64,000 nt of DNA from JAJPJE01 sp963724985 (GTDB taxonomy: Bacteria; Acidobacteriota; Terriglobia; Terriglobales; Acidobacteriaceae), in NCBI GenBank assembly GCA_963724985.1, contig CAVRWV010000022.1, forward strand, positions 248,001 through 312,000. The letters are read 5' to 3'. Numbering within the stretch: the stretch's first letter is position 1; each line of letters starts with the position of its first letter. Under the pieces are notes generated by a model. That model did no database searches, had not been told where the DNA came from, and saw only the letters and a program-made list of their open reading frames with translations. The position numbers and the translations under genes were made by a program. This document shows, piece by piece, positions 35,901-45,478 of this stretch.

Positions 35901-37043
35901 ATGAAGATTGGGATCACCTGCTATCCCACCTACGGCGGCAGCGGTGTGGTGGCAACGGAATTGGGCATCGAACTGGCGCAGCGCGGCCACGAAATTCATT
36001 TCATAACCTACTCTCAGCCGTTTCGCCTTCGCGAACCGCAGCCCAATATCAATTTCCACGAAGTCGAGGTCTCTTCTTATCCTCTCTTCGAGTATCCGCC
36101 TTATGATCTTGCGCTTGCGACCCGCATGGCCGAAGTCGCTGAGATCTATTCGTTGGACTTACTTCACGTTCACTACGCCATTCCGCATTCGGTGAGTGCT
36201 TTGCTTGCCAAGCAGATGCTCGCCAGTTCGCGCAAGCCGCACAAGCTGCCGTTCGTCACTACGCTCCACGGCACTGACATCACTCTCGTTGGGCTGGATC
36301 GCTCCTATCTGCCGATTACTCGCTTCTCCATCGAACAGAGCGACGGTGTAACGGCAATCTCCAACTATCTTCGCGATCGCACCTATAAAGAGTTCAACGT
36401 TCGCAACGAGATTGACGTGATCTACAACTTCGTAAACTGTGATGTCTACCGCCGCACGCCCGAGGTCATGGCGAGGCGCTCCGAATTTGCGTCTGACGAC
36501 GAGCGACTGCTGGTGCACCTGTCGAACTTCCGCCCGGTAAAACGCATATGCGATGTAATCGAAATATTCGACCGCGTGCAGAAGAAGGTTCCTGCGAAGC
36601 TCCTTCTGATTGGCGATGGTCCCGACCGTTCCCGCGCCGAGTGGCTTGCGGTTGAAAAAGGCATTCACGAACGCGTCATTTTTCTCGGCAAACAGGATCT
36701 GGTGCACGAGAAGCTCGCTCTCGCCGACGTGATGCTACTGCCCAGCGAACTCGAATCGTTCGGACTGGCCGCCCTCGAAGCTATGGCCTGCGAAGTCGTT
36801 CCTATCGCGACTCGTGTAGGGGGCGTGCCTGAAGTCATCGAGCACGGCGTATCCGGGTATATGGCAGACGTCGGCGACGTCGCCACGATGGCGCGTTTTG
36901 CGACCGAACTTCTGTCGGACTCAGCCCGTCTAAAGCAGATGGGAGAGCAGGCGCGCAACTCCGCGCGAGCTCGCTTCTGCGCCAGCAAAATCATTCCCAT
37001 CTACGAGGAGTTCTACCGCAAGGTATTAGAGCGCGCGTCCTGA
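35901..37043 (+). CDS. bshA: N-acetyl-alpha-D-glucosaminyl L-malate synthase (bacillithiol pathway)
   Basis: 380 residues, ATG with GAGGG upstream. GT4 glycosyltransferase with the BshA start MKIGITCYPTYGGSGVVATELG, then HVHYAIPHSVSALLAKQM, TTLHGTDITLVG, VHLSNFRPVKR, and the C-terminal donor site LPSELESFGLAALEAMACEVVP. Joins GlcNAc from UDP-GlcNAc to L-malate, the first step to bacillithiol, a low-molecular-weight thiol made from cysteine; this links it functionally to the cys operon 2 kb away. bshB and bshC are not in the window. Its 3' end overlaps that of the convergent kinase gene by 31 bases. Confidence 0.93.
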   Translation: MKIGITCYPTYGGSGVVATELGIELAQRGHEIHFITYSQPFRLREPQPNINFHEVEVSSYPLFEYPPYDLALATRMAEVAEIYSLDLLHVHYAIPHSVSALLAKQMLASSRKPHKLPFVTTLHGTDITLVGLDRSYLPITRFSIEQSDGVTAISNYLRDRTYKEFNVRNEIDVIYNFVNCDVYRRTPEVMARRSEFASDDERLLVHLSNFRPVKRICDVIEIFDRVQKKVPAKLLLIGDGPDRSRAEWLAVEKGIHERVIFLGKQDLVHEKLALADVMLLPSELESFGLAALEAMACEVVPIATRVGGVPEVIEHGVSGYMADVGDVATMARFATELLSDSARLKQMGEQARNSARARFCASKIIPIYEEFYRKVLERAS

Positions 37044-38368
37044 AGTGCCGCAGCGAAGTCCTGCACTGCTTCGGCTGATTGCAGCGGAATTTGCAACTGA
37101 ACTGCCGTGCCGCCACTCGGCCGGTTGCTGATGATCATCCGCGCATCATCCCCATACAGCACGCGCAGTCGCTCCGCAACATTCGCCATCCCAATTCCAG
37201 TCCCGCCCATTCCGGTGGGCTTTTCAAGAATCCCGTCCGCCATGCCCACCCCATCGTCTTCCACTTCTATGATCAACCGCTTGTGACGCACGGCGCTTTT
37301 CAACAGGATTGCGCCGCCTTCGATCTTTGGGCTCAACCCATGCTTGATCGAATTCTCGACGAGCGGCTGCAGCAGCATGCTCGGCACCATCATGTCTAAG
37401 GAGAGCGGGTCGAGTTCTTTGATGACCTTAAGTTTGTCGTGTCCGAAGCGTACGACTTCGATATCCAGGTAATCGTCGATAAACTGAATTTCTTCGCTCA
37501 GCGGAACAAACGCGTCCGTCTTCCGCAGCAGTCGCCGCAAAATATTCGCCAGCTTTACGATGAGTTCGCGCGCCGTATCCGGATCGAAGCGCACCAGCGA
37601 CGAAACCGAGTTCAGGGTGTTGAACAGGAAATGCGGATTAATCTGGCTCTGCAGCGCCTCCATGCGGGCCTGCATCAGGAGCCGCTCCTGCTGTTCCAAC
37701 TTCAGCTCGATACGTGTGTTGTTCCAGATTTTCAACGGAATGCCGATGCACATCAGCACCGTCGCGAAGATCGCGATATTGATCCAGATGTTCGAACTAT
37801 CTACCGCAAAAATATACGAGTGAAACCAGCGCGAACGCGCCAATTCCATTCGCAGGAACTCCAGTCCGATTATGACCAGGAAAAAACTTATCTGCCAGTC
37901 GATCTTCGGGCGTGGGAGTACTTTGCGTACCCACCGGTACAAGCTCAAATCGACAAATGGCGAGAACGACCAGATCATCTCACGCTCGGTCGCCGCATCG
38001 CGCAACGTTCCCGCAATCAGTCCGCACAGCACATTGAGCGGCAGGCTCAACAGTTCGCCATGAATGGCCGCCGGAACTGCGATCAGTATGCCGCCCAGCG
38101 CTCCCGCGAATCGCCCACCAATCACGCCGATCAGCATCACCGCCTCGAACGACAAATCAGCTGCGATGAATCTTGGCGTGACTACGCGCACTACAATGCC
38201 CAGAGCAAAAGGAATCGCGATCCAGATGGTGAGATAGATTTTCTGTTTGAGAGTGCGCTCTTCACGGTATAGCAGGGACTGGAATTCGCGTGACCTTGCC
38301 AAGGTACTGGCGACAGCTGCGGCGACGCCGAGCTTCACCAGGAGCGAAATCAGGACCAATCTATCCAT
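37013..38368 (-). CDS. LytS/YehU-type sensor histidine kinase
   Basis: 451 residues. Residues 1-215 hold about six membrane segments with the 5TM-LYT pattern (MLIGVIGGRFAGALGGILIAVPAA), then a coiled linker (IELKLEQQERLLMQARMEAL) and a His_kinase domain with QSQINPHFLFNTLNSV (phospho-His near residue 246), LLQPLVENSIKHGLSP (N box) and EVEDDGVGMADG plus GGTGIGMANVAERL (G boxes). Normally paired with a LytTR regulator; none lies next to it here. Role could be cell-wall or metabolite sensing. Its 3' end runs 31 bases into bshA. Confidence 0.9.
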   Translation of the reverse strand: MDRLVLISLLVKLGVAAAVASTLARSREFQSLLYREERTLKQKIYLTIWIAIPFALGIVVRVVTPRFIAADLSFEAVMLIGVIGGRFAGALGGILIAVPAAIHGELLSLPLNVLCGLIAGTLRDAATEREMIWSFSPFVDLSLYRWVRKVLPRPKIDWQISFFLVIIGLEFLRMELARSRWFHSYIFAVDSSNIWINIAIFATVLMCIGIPLKIWNNTRIELKLEQQERLLMQARMEALQSQINPHFLFNTLNSVSSLVRFDPDTARELIVKLANILRRLLRKTDAFVPLSEEIQFIDDYLDIEVVRFGHDKLKVIKELDPLSLDMMVPSMLLQPLVENSIKHGLSPKIEGGAILLKSAVRHKRLIIEVEDDGVGMADGILEKPTGMGGTGIGMANVAERLRVLYGDDARMIISNRPSGGTAVQLQIPLQSAEAVQDFAAALQDARSNTLR

Positions 38369-38445
38369 ATCGAGAAACGGCCGGCGCTTGCTGAATCGTA
38401 CTGTAGCACGTGTGGCATCAGCGCTTCAGGGAGCGCCCTCGCAAC

Positions 38446-39660
38446 TCAGCCCGCCAGTTGGGACGCAATCTGATCCAGCACTGGAGCCACACGCGCAGCG
38501 TCGGGAACTCCGCCTTGAGCCAGATCCTTCGATCCTCCGCCTCGTCCGCCAACGCTGGCCATAGCCTCTTTCATCAGAATGGAAACATCCGCTTCCGCGT
38601 CGGCAGAGCGCGCAAACACGACTGCCGCAGCAGATGCAGTCGAGCCCAGCAGGACCAGCATTCCCGGAAATTTCGTGAGCTTCTGCGCGAGCAATTTGAT
38701 GAACGTCAGATCGCGGTCCGCGAAGACCTGTTGGACCACCTTGAATTTCCCAACAACCCGAGCACTAGCGTTGAACTCAGTAGCCCGCAATTCAGCAATT
38801 TCTTCCAGCAAGGCGTGCTGCCGCTTTTGCGACACCTTTACTTCATCCAACGTCTTCTTAATCTGCTGCGGAACATCGTAAATATGTCCTGAGAACAACC
38901 CCGCCGCTTCGGTCAGCGTGCCGTAATCCCTGCGCGCGATTCGCAGTGCTCGGTCTCCACACACGAACTCCACGCGAATCCCCTGCTTCACTTTTTCTGT
39001 CTTGCGAATCAGGACCGTGCCAATCTGGCTGGTCTGGGTAACGTGCGTCCCGCCGCAAGCGCATAGATCGAAATCCCTAATCTCCACCAGCCGCATTTCA
39101 TCCTTCTGCAAGTCGGGCAGTTTCCGCAGTCCAAGTGAGCGCGCCTCTTCGATGCTGACGAAGCGAACGCCAACCGGACGGTTCTCAAACACAACCTGAT
39201 TCGCGCGCGCCTCTGCCCGAACAATCTGGTCATTGCCCAGCCCCTTCGCAGACAGATCGATCGTGCACGTCTCGTCTCCCATGTGGAACGAAACCGTCGG
39301 CATCTCGAACAACTCGATGAACACTGCCGACAGCACGTGCTGACCGGAATGCTGTTGCATATGATCGCGTCGCCGCTCGGCATCAATCGTGCCGCTAACC
39401 TTTTGACCCGGCGAGAGCGCGCTCGCAGGCGCTTCCATGTAGTGCAAGATCTTGCCGCTCTCGTCTTCCGCAACTTCCGTCACTCGTAGCGCGCTTCCGT
39501 TTGCGCTGAGCACACCTGTGTCAAACACCTGGCCGCCACTGGTCGGATAAAACGCAGTGCGATCCAGCACCACGGCCGTACGCTCACCGGGAATCACCTC
39601 GGCGACTTCTGCGTCGAAGTCGTACAGAAACGAATCCGTGTAGTAGAGCCTTTCCGTCAT
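38446..39660 (-). CDS. alaX: Alanyl-tRNA editing protein, AlaX long form
   Basis: 404 residues, ATG 39660. A stand-alone copy of the AlaRS editing module: tRNA-binding N-terminus (TAFYPTSGGQVFDTG), zinc-site motifs QQHSGQHVLSA (His 104 and 108) and LCACGGTH (Cys 202, His 206), then a coiled coil and a DHHA1-type C-terminus (ASVGGRGGGSKDLAQGG). It clears Ser or Gly wrongly attached to tRNA-Ala in the cytosol. Probably in one unit with the upstream threonine synthase, whose corrected stop lies 12 bases before this ATG. Confidence 0.93.
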   Translation of the reverse strand: MTERLYYTDSFLYDFDAEVAEVIPGERTAVVLDRTAFYPTSGGQVFDTGVLSANGSALRVTEVAEDESGKILHYMEAPASALSPGQKVSGTIDAERRRDHMQQHSGQHVLSAVFIELFEMPTVSFHMGDETCTIDLSAKGLGNDQIVRAEARANQVVFENRPVGVRFVSIEEARSLGLRKLPDLQKDEMRLVEIRDFDLCACGGTHVTQTSQIGTVLIRKTEKVKQGIRVEFVCGDRALRIARRDYGTLTEAAGLFSGHIYDVPQQIKKTLDEVKVSQKRQHALLEEIAELRATEFNASARVVGKFKVVQQVFADRDLTFIKLLAQKLTKFPGMLVLLGSTASAAAVVFARSADAEADVSILMKEAMASVGGRGGGSKDLAQGGVPDAARVAPVLDQIASQLAG

Positions 39661-39672
39661 GATGAGGCGAAC

Positions 39673-40888
39673 CTAATACGGCCCGATGATCCCTCCGACT
39701 TGTCTCGATTTCGGCGGCGCCGCCTTCTGCTGCACGCCGGTTCGCGTAATCGGCGATCACGTCGATGTATTTCAGTCCCGAGCCGGTATTAAAGAGCACC
39801 ACTTTGTCTTCCGGTTTCAGAAAACCGATCGCAAGCAGCTTCCGATAAGCCACCAGCGATGCTGCCCCTTCCGGCGCAGCAAAAATTCCTTCACGGCTTG
39901 CCCAATCGTGAAATGCCTCCATGATCTCGTCATCCGTCGCTTCGATTGCCGCGCCGCCGCTCTTCTTCAGAATGTCGAGAATGATGTAGTCACCATACGC
40001 TTTGGGCACGCGCAGACCAGCGGCGAGCGTTTGCGCATCCTGCCACATCTCCGAAACCTGCCTATGATCCTGCCACGCTTTTGGAATCGGTGCGCAACCG
40101 GCTGCTTGCACCGCGATCATCTTCGGACGCTTGCTGCCGATCCAGCCCAACTGCTCCATCTCATCGAATGCCTTCCACATGCCGATCAGGCCCACCCCGC
40201 CGCCTGTCGGATAAATCACCGCCTCCGGCAACTCCCATCCCATCTGCTCCGCGATCTCGTACCCCATGGTCTTCTTGCCTTCGACGCGAAAGGGTTCCTT
40301 CAACGTGGAAATATCGAACCAGCCTTCCGCCTGCTTGCGTTCGTTTACCATGCGAGCGCAGTCGCTGATCAGACCATCCACGAGCGTTACCTTCGCGCCG
40401 TAGGACTGGCATTCGACCAGATTCGCTTGCGGCACATCTTTCGGCATGAAAATGTGCGCTTCAATTCCTGCCGCGGCGGAATATGCAGCCAGTGCGCTCG
40501 CCGCATTTCCCGCCGATGGTACCGCTACTTTTTTGATCCCGTATGCCTTCGCCATGGTCACAGCCATGCACAGCCCGCGCGCCTTGAACGATCCAGTGGG
40601 ATTCAGTCCCTCATCCTTGATCCACACATTCTGATCGTGGCGGCTCGCAAGCATAGGTGTAAACCCTTCGCCTAGCGTTACCGGTTCGGCATCAGGAAGC
40701 ACCGCCGCATATCGCCACATCGTTGCCGGACCACGCGCTATCGAATCTCGCGAGGCCTTCTCGCGAATTTCCTGGAGATCGTAACGGACGTAGAGCGAGC
40801 CCCCATCTTTGGGACAAACCGTCTGAGGCTTTTCCGGAGAAAGGCGCTCCCCGCACTTGGAGCATTCAAAATAAGAGATGGAAGGCAT
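39673..40888 (-). CDS. thrC: Threonine synthase, probable frameshift in last codons
   Basis: About 405 residues, ATG 40888. Converts O-phosphohomoserine to threonine with pyridoxal phosphate. Zinc-ribbon-like start (YFECSKCGERLSPEKPQTVC), Lys 102 in NPTGSFKARG as the cofactor lysine, IYPTGGGVGLIGMW, and FNTGSGLKYIDV. As written, the frame runs on to 39584 and overlaps alaX by 77 bases with an odd Arg-rich tail. A single-base change near 39709-39713 instead gives SRQVGGIIGPY with TAG at 39675-39673; GGII-PY endings are usual for this family. I therefore place the true end at 39673. Confidence 0.9.
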
Positions 40889-40971
40889 TGGACAGAAAAG
40901 TGTAACAGGAGCGCAACGAGGGCCGTAGGGCGGGAGTCCTGCCTGCCCGAGCCTCTCGAATGAGCCGCGGA

Positions 40972-41700
40972 CTAGTAGGAGACTGGCCTCTTACTCATCT
41001 TCGATTCGTCGAGCACCAACGGACGTTGCAGTACCATCTGCACTGAAGTGCCTTCTGGCAGCATGACGTCAGGTCCGCGCGTCACCAGTGTCGCGATCAA
41101 TCCAGCCGCGGCGCCTACACCGCCACCAATCGCCGCATCTTTAATGCTCTGTCCCGCGAGTCCACCGATTCCCGCCCCTGCCCCAGCAGTCTTTGCGATC
41201 GTCCCCGCGTCCTTGCCCGTGTCAGAATTCTGCTGAACCGTGCCCTCTTCCCCTTTTACGTTCTGGTTTTCCGATCCGGGTACGTTGTGCACCGCTCCCG
41301 GCAGAATCGCCGGTATACCATTTGGGAAAATCAGACTGGTGAAGTGCATCAGGATTTCGGCGCGGCCCTTCACTCGCCCCGGTCGCTTCACTTCCGAGAT
41401 GCGTCCCTGCACGTATGTGCCTGTAGGGATCATGATGCGGTCATTCAGCACCACGGGAAACACCGTCTCGGCGTATACCGCGTCGCCAGGTTTCGCGCTC
41501 TTGGTCGAGATCGCCTGCCGCAACTTCAATGGAATCTGCGTGCCCGCAGGAATTTCCATCCCTCGAACACTGGCATGATCGCCAGTCGAGAGTGCCGGAG
41601 CGGAGTCTTGCTTGCTCCCGAAGCAGCTGGTTGTTGTGCGAAGACGGCGCTGGTGCTCGATGAAGATGAGAGCGAAGATTGCTGCAAGAACGCGGATCAT
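40972..41700 (-). CDS. Exported glycine-zipper protein with VirB10/TrbI-like barrel
   Basis: 242 residues, ATG 41700 with AGGGAGG five bases upstream. The middle (IPAGTQIPLKLRQAISTKSA, DAVYAETVFPVVLNDRIMIPTGTYVQGRI) looks like the beta-rich domain seen in TrbI/VirB10-like exported proteins. Near residues 160-200 comes a glycine zipper (GAGAGIGGLAGQSIKDAAIGGGVGAAAGLI), suggestive of membrane insertion. The signal peptide is odd: the hydrophobic start is followed by EHQRRLRTTTSC, whereas another frame reads SSSTSAVFAQQPAASGA, a better cleavage region. Two compensating shifts between 41590 and 41660 may be present. Function unknown. Confidence 0.7.
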   Translation of the reverse strand: MIRVLAAIFALIFIEHQRRLRTTTSCFGSKQDSAPALSTGDHASVRGMEIPAGTQIPLKLRQAISTKSAKPGDAVYAETVFPVVLNDRIMIPTGTYVQGRISEVKRPGRVKGRAEILMHFTSLIFPNGIPAILPGAVHNVPGSENQNVKGEEGTVQQNSDTGKDAGTIAKTAGAGAGIGGLAGQSIKDAAIGGGVGAAAGLIATLVTRGPDVMLPEGTSVQMVLQRPLVLDESKMSKRPVSY

Positions 41701-41787
41701 CCAGGCCTCCCTGCTTCTGTCTGATGCAAGGTGATGGGTGCAGTATAGAACCCCTGAGGCCCAGCAGAACTCTCGCCCACGAAGATT

Positions 41788-44172
41788 TCAATAAATCAGG
41801 AATTTCTTCCGGATCTGCTCAAACGCCTGTATCTGATCCAACAACTCCTGATTAATCCGGCGCGGATCTTCGCCCGCTACTAACTCATTGAAGGCAGCCC
41901 GGTTCCCAAATAGTTCCAACATTTTGTTGGCTTCCCATTTGGCCGGATAAAGCGTATGCAGTGCTGCGGCAATTTCCATGCCCATCTCCGGCGCATCCAG
42001 CACATTCCGGTCGAGCACGATAATGTTCACGCCTCCGCACAACTGGTTGGCATAGTCGCTGGAGTTAGGAGTAAAAGTCACCGGAACGAAGCGCACTCCC
42101 GCAATTCCGCGATTGTTCAGGAACGCCGCGAGTTCCACCGACTTGATCCACGGTGCGCCCACAACCTCAAACGGAGTATCTGTTCCGCGCCCAACCGAAA
42201 GATTCGTTCCCTCAATCAATCCCACGCCGGGATAGAGCGTAGCTTCATTCAAACTCCGCATATTTGGCGAACCGTTGATCCACATCAATCCAGTGGAATC
42301 GAACCAATCCCCTCGATACCAGCCGCGCATCGGGATCACCGTCAGCCGCGCATTGATGTGGCGCTCAGAATTGAACAGCTTAGCCAATTCTCCAATTGTC
42401 ATCCCATGACGGATCGGCAGGGGATGATAGTTCGTGAAACTCTCACGCCCTGGATCGGAGACCGGCCCTTGGACATAGGCCCCCGTTATCGGATTTGGCC
42501 GATCGAGCACTATCAACTCAACATCATTCGCAGCCGCCGCTTCCAGGAAATACCCGAGAGTCGTTTCATACGTCCAGTACCAAACGCCAACGTCCTGTAT
42601 ATCGAAGACAATCGCATCCAGCTTTTTGACGACATCCGCCGATGGGCGGCGCTTCGCGTCCGTGCCTCCGTAAACGCTGTACACGGGAATTCCGGTCGCG
42701 GCATCTTTCGTATTGCCGACGTTCAGCGTATCCAGCGTCCCGGCTACTCCATGTTCGGGGCTGAAAATCGCGGTCAGTTCCACGCCGGGCACATGCGCCA
42801 AAACATCGATCGTGCGGCGCCCTAGCGAATCCGTGCCTGTCTGGTTAGTCAGCAGCCCTATGTGGTGCTTCCCTTTCAGCTGCTTGAAATTGTCGTCCTC
42901 GAGCACGTCGATGCCTGTTCTCACCAGGCCGTTTCGAACCGCGATGCGACGCGCGGCGGTTGCTGCTTCGTTGTAGCCGGTAATCTGCTGCATGCGCAGC
43001 TTGTCTTGCTCGCTCGGATTCAACTCCAGCGCCGCCGTAACTGCCGTCGCCACGCGCGATCGCAAAGAAACAACGCTTCCTTTGCCGCGCGGATGCACCG
43101 CGTTGCTCAGAATGATGATGTATGTATTCGTCGTTGGATCGATCCACAGCGATGTGCCTGTGAATCCCGTGTGCCCATACGACCCCACCGGCAGGAACTC
43201 GCCGCGATTGCTGGAAAATGGCGAATCGATATCCCAACCAATGCCGCGCACCACCGTGTCATTCGGCGGCTGCTGCGGCGTGGTCATCTTCTCCAGACTG
43301 AGTGGCGAAAGAATCGTTCCGCCCCCATTCAACATGGCTTTCGCAAACTTGGCCGCATCGTCTGCAGTGGAAAACACGCCGGCGTGTCCAGCAACTCCGC
43401 CCATGCGTCGCGCTGTCGGATCGTGTACTACGCCCCTCAGCATCACGCCGTGCTCGTCGTATTCCGTCGATTCGATCCGCTCCCGCCAATATGCCGGTGG
43501 ATTGAAGCGGGTCCAACTCATCCCCAGCGGCTCGAAAATGTTCTTGGCCGCATATTCGTCCAGCGGCTGCCCGGAAACGCGATGGATCAACTCGCCCAGC
43601 ACGATGTAGTTAATATCGCTGTACAGAAAACGTGAGCCCGGCGGGAAAGCTGGCGCCGTCTCCATCGCCATCCGCAGAGCCGTTTCATAGCCTTCCCACT
43701 TCGCTTTCAGATCGAGATCTTCTGGCAAACCCGAGTAGTGAATCAGCAACTGCCGGACCGTGATGTCCTGCTTGCCGTTCTGCGCAAACTCCGGAATGTA
43801 CTTCGCCACAGGATCGTTAAGACGTACCTGTCCCGCCTGCACCAATTGCATGATCCCGGTCGCGGTTACCATGCACTTGGTCAACGATGCCATGTCGAAG
43901 ATCGTGTCCATGGTCATCGGCTCGCGCTGTGGCTCCAGGCTGCGATAGCCGAAAGCTTTGCGGTAAACCGTCTCGCCGTTGTGGCCGACGATGACAACCA
44001 CGCCCGGCGGGTTCTGCTCCTGAACTGCTTTTTCCAGGATGGCATCAACCGCTGCGAAGCGGTTCACGATCGCCGTGCCGCCAACAGGCTCGTTGGCCTG
44101 AGCTGCACCAGTGGCGACGAATGAGATTAGCGAAATAAAAAGTAGGGCTAACGCCCTCCAACTGAATTGCAT
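41788..44172 (-). CDS. Serine beta-lactamase-like hydrolase fused to NamZ (DUF1343) exo-muramidase
   Basis: 794 residues from ATG 44172, chosen for its signal peptide (WRALALLFISLISFVATGAAQA). Residues about 37-385 form a class C-like serine hydrolase: MASLTKCM carries the SxxK motif (Ser 96, Lys 99), a YxN-type motif occurs at YSDINYIVLGE, and HTGFTGTSLWID near the end. Residues about 405-794 are DUF1343, now known as NamZ, an exo-beta-N-acetylmuramidase that releases MurNAc: HIGLLTNQTGTDSLGRRTID, IFSPEHGVAG, FDIQDVGVWYWTYETTLGY, LDRPNPITGAYVQGP, EGTNLSVGRGTDTPFEVVGAPW. Divergent from a second serine hydrolase and murQ, so a cell-wall recycling locus. Confidence 0.92.
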   Translation of the reverse strand: MQFSWRALALLFISLISFVATGAAQANEPVGGTAIVNRFAAVDAILEKAVQEQNPPGVVVIVGHNGETVYRKAFGYRSLEPQREPMTMDTIFDMASLTKCMVTATGIMQLVQAGQVRLNDPVAKYIPEFAQNGKQDITVRQLLIHYSGLPEDLDLKAKWEGYETALRMAMETAPAFPPGSRFLYSDINYIVLGELIHRVSGQPLDEYAAKNIFEPLGMSWTRFNPPAYWRERIESTEYDEHGVMLRGVVHDPTARRMGGVAGHAGVFSTADDAAKFAKAMLNGGGTILSPLSLEKMTTPQQPPNDTVVRGIGWDIDSPFSSNRGEFLPVGSYGHTGFTGTSLWIDPTTNTYIIILSNAVHPRGKGSVVSLRSRVATAVTAALELNPSEQDKLRMQQITGYNEAATAARRIAVRNGLVRTGIDVLEDDNFKQLKGKHHIGLLTNQTGTDSLGRRTIDVLAHVPGVELTAIFSPEHGVAGTLDTLNVGNTKDAATGIPVYSVYGGTDAKRRPSADVVKKLDAIVFDIQDVGVWYWTYETTLGYFLEAAAANDVELIVLDRPNPITGAYVQGPVSDPGRESFTNYHPLPIRHGMTIGELAKLFNSERHINARLTVIPMRGWYRGDWFDSTGLMWINGSPNMRSLNEATLYPGVGLIEGTNLSVGRGTDTPFEVVGAPWIKSVELAAFLNNRGIAGVRFVPVTFTPNSSDYANQLCGGVNIIVLDRNVLDAPEMGMEIAAALHTLYPAKWEANKMLELFGNRAAFNELVAGEDPRRINQELLDQIQAFEQIRKKFLIY

Positions 44173-44355
44173 TCTCGATTTGTCCAAGCATGGCAGACTT
44201 GCTGCCAGCATCACCAGCATAGCCCGCCCCGCGCCGTGGAAAGCATTCACTCTCAGGCGGAGTGCATACTTCGGTAACAGCTGCCACTTTGCATTAATCG
44301 TGGAAGGTGTTCTCCTATAGCAACTGAGTTGATCACGATTTCACCGAATCCCTTA
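44173..44355. promoter_or_regulatory. Divergent promoter region of the wall-recycling locus
   Basis: 183 bases between the leftward NamZ fusion and the rightward serine hydrolase-murQ pair. Shared control is likely from geometry alone. I could not find a convincing operator or -10/-35 pair. Confidence 0.4.
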
Positions 44356-45478
44356 ATGACCGAATCTCCCGAAGAACTCCTGCGTACCGATTTGAATGGG
44401 CAAGACCGTCGCTTCGGCGAAGCGTTCGCCCTCATAAAGCGCGGCATTGCCGACCGAGCTTTCCCCGGCGCGGCTGTCGCCATCGTGCACTCCGGTGTCC
44501 TCGTCGCGCTTCAGGGATTCGGCTGTTTCACCTACGAATCGAGCTCTCCGCGCGCGAGTAGCGACACCATCTACGATCTCGCTTCGCTCACTAAGGTCGT
44601 ATCCACGACCGCCATCGCAATGATCCTTTACGATCGCGGAGTCCTGCATCTCGACGCTCCCGTGATCGAAGTGCTCCCGCAGTTCGCGACCGATGACGAA
44701 CGCCGTTCCGAAGTCACAGTTCGTATGTTGCTGACGCACACCTCGGGCCTGCCCGCATATGAACGACTGTTCCTGCGCTTCGTGACTCGCGACAAACTGC
44801 TCGCGGCGGCAATGAAGCTCTCCCTCGTAAATGAACCCGGCAGCGTCACTGAATACAGCGACGTAGGTTTCATTTTGCTCGGGGAAATCCTGGCTCGCCT
44901 CGCAGATGCAAGTCTGGATTCGTTCGTCCAACGAGAATTATTTCATCCGCTTCAAATGCTCGAAACCACCTTCCGTCCACAAGCGGGCCTGCTGCTCGCG
45001 AATTGCACCTACAGAAATCGATCGTGACTTTCGCAACGGAATCGTAAAAGGTGGCGTAAACGACGAGAATGCCTGGGTCCTTGGCGGCGTCGCTGGACAT
45101 GCCGGTCTGTTTGCACCCGCCTCTGATCTTGCCCGTTTCGCCCAATGTATGCTGGCCGGCGGCTGCAGTCTGATCAGACGGGACACCATCGAGCTATTCA
45201 CAACTCAAGATCGCACGTTCCCCGGAAGTACGCGCTTCGGCCTCGGCTGGGACAAGCCGACGCCTCCGTCGCAGGCAGGCCAATATCTTTCTTCGAGATC
45301 CTTCGGCCATCTTGGATTCACCGGAACCTCTCTCTGGATCGATCCCGAGAAGCAACTCGCCGTCATTCTCTTGACCAACCGCACGTGGTCGGACCGCAGT
45401 TCACAAATAATTAAAGAAGTCCGCCCCAATTTTCACGACGCCGTAGTTGAAGCGATCGAATCGGGAGCCAGCCGGTGA
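44356..45478 (+). pseudogene. Serine beta-lactamase-like hydrolase, one frameshift
   Basis: ATG 44356. The first part (MTESPEELLRTDLNG onward) has ASLTKVV with SxxK at Ser 77 and Lys 80, MLLTHTSGLPAYERL, and TEYSDVGFILLGE. It stops at 45027, but the protein continues in a second frame from about 44990 (RIAPTEIDRDFRNGIV, LGGVAGHAGLFAPASDLARF, FGHLGFTGTSLWIDPEKQ) to TGA 45476-45478. One base lost or gained near GCTGCTCGC (about 44985-44995) explains this. Intact length about 374. It is related to the hydrolase half of the NamZ fusion across the divergent promoter. Its stop overlaps the murQ GTG start by four bases. Confidence 0.8.

Noticed and set aside
39686..40675. Rightward 329-codon frame over thrC
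   Set aside because: Shadow of a GC-rich conserved gene; His/Arg-rich with no recognisable fold.
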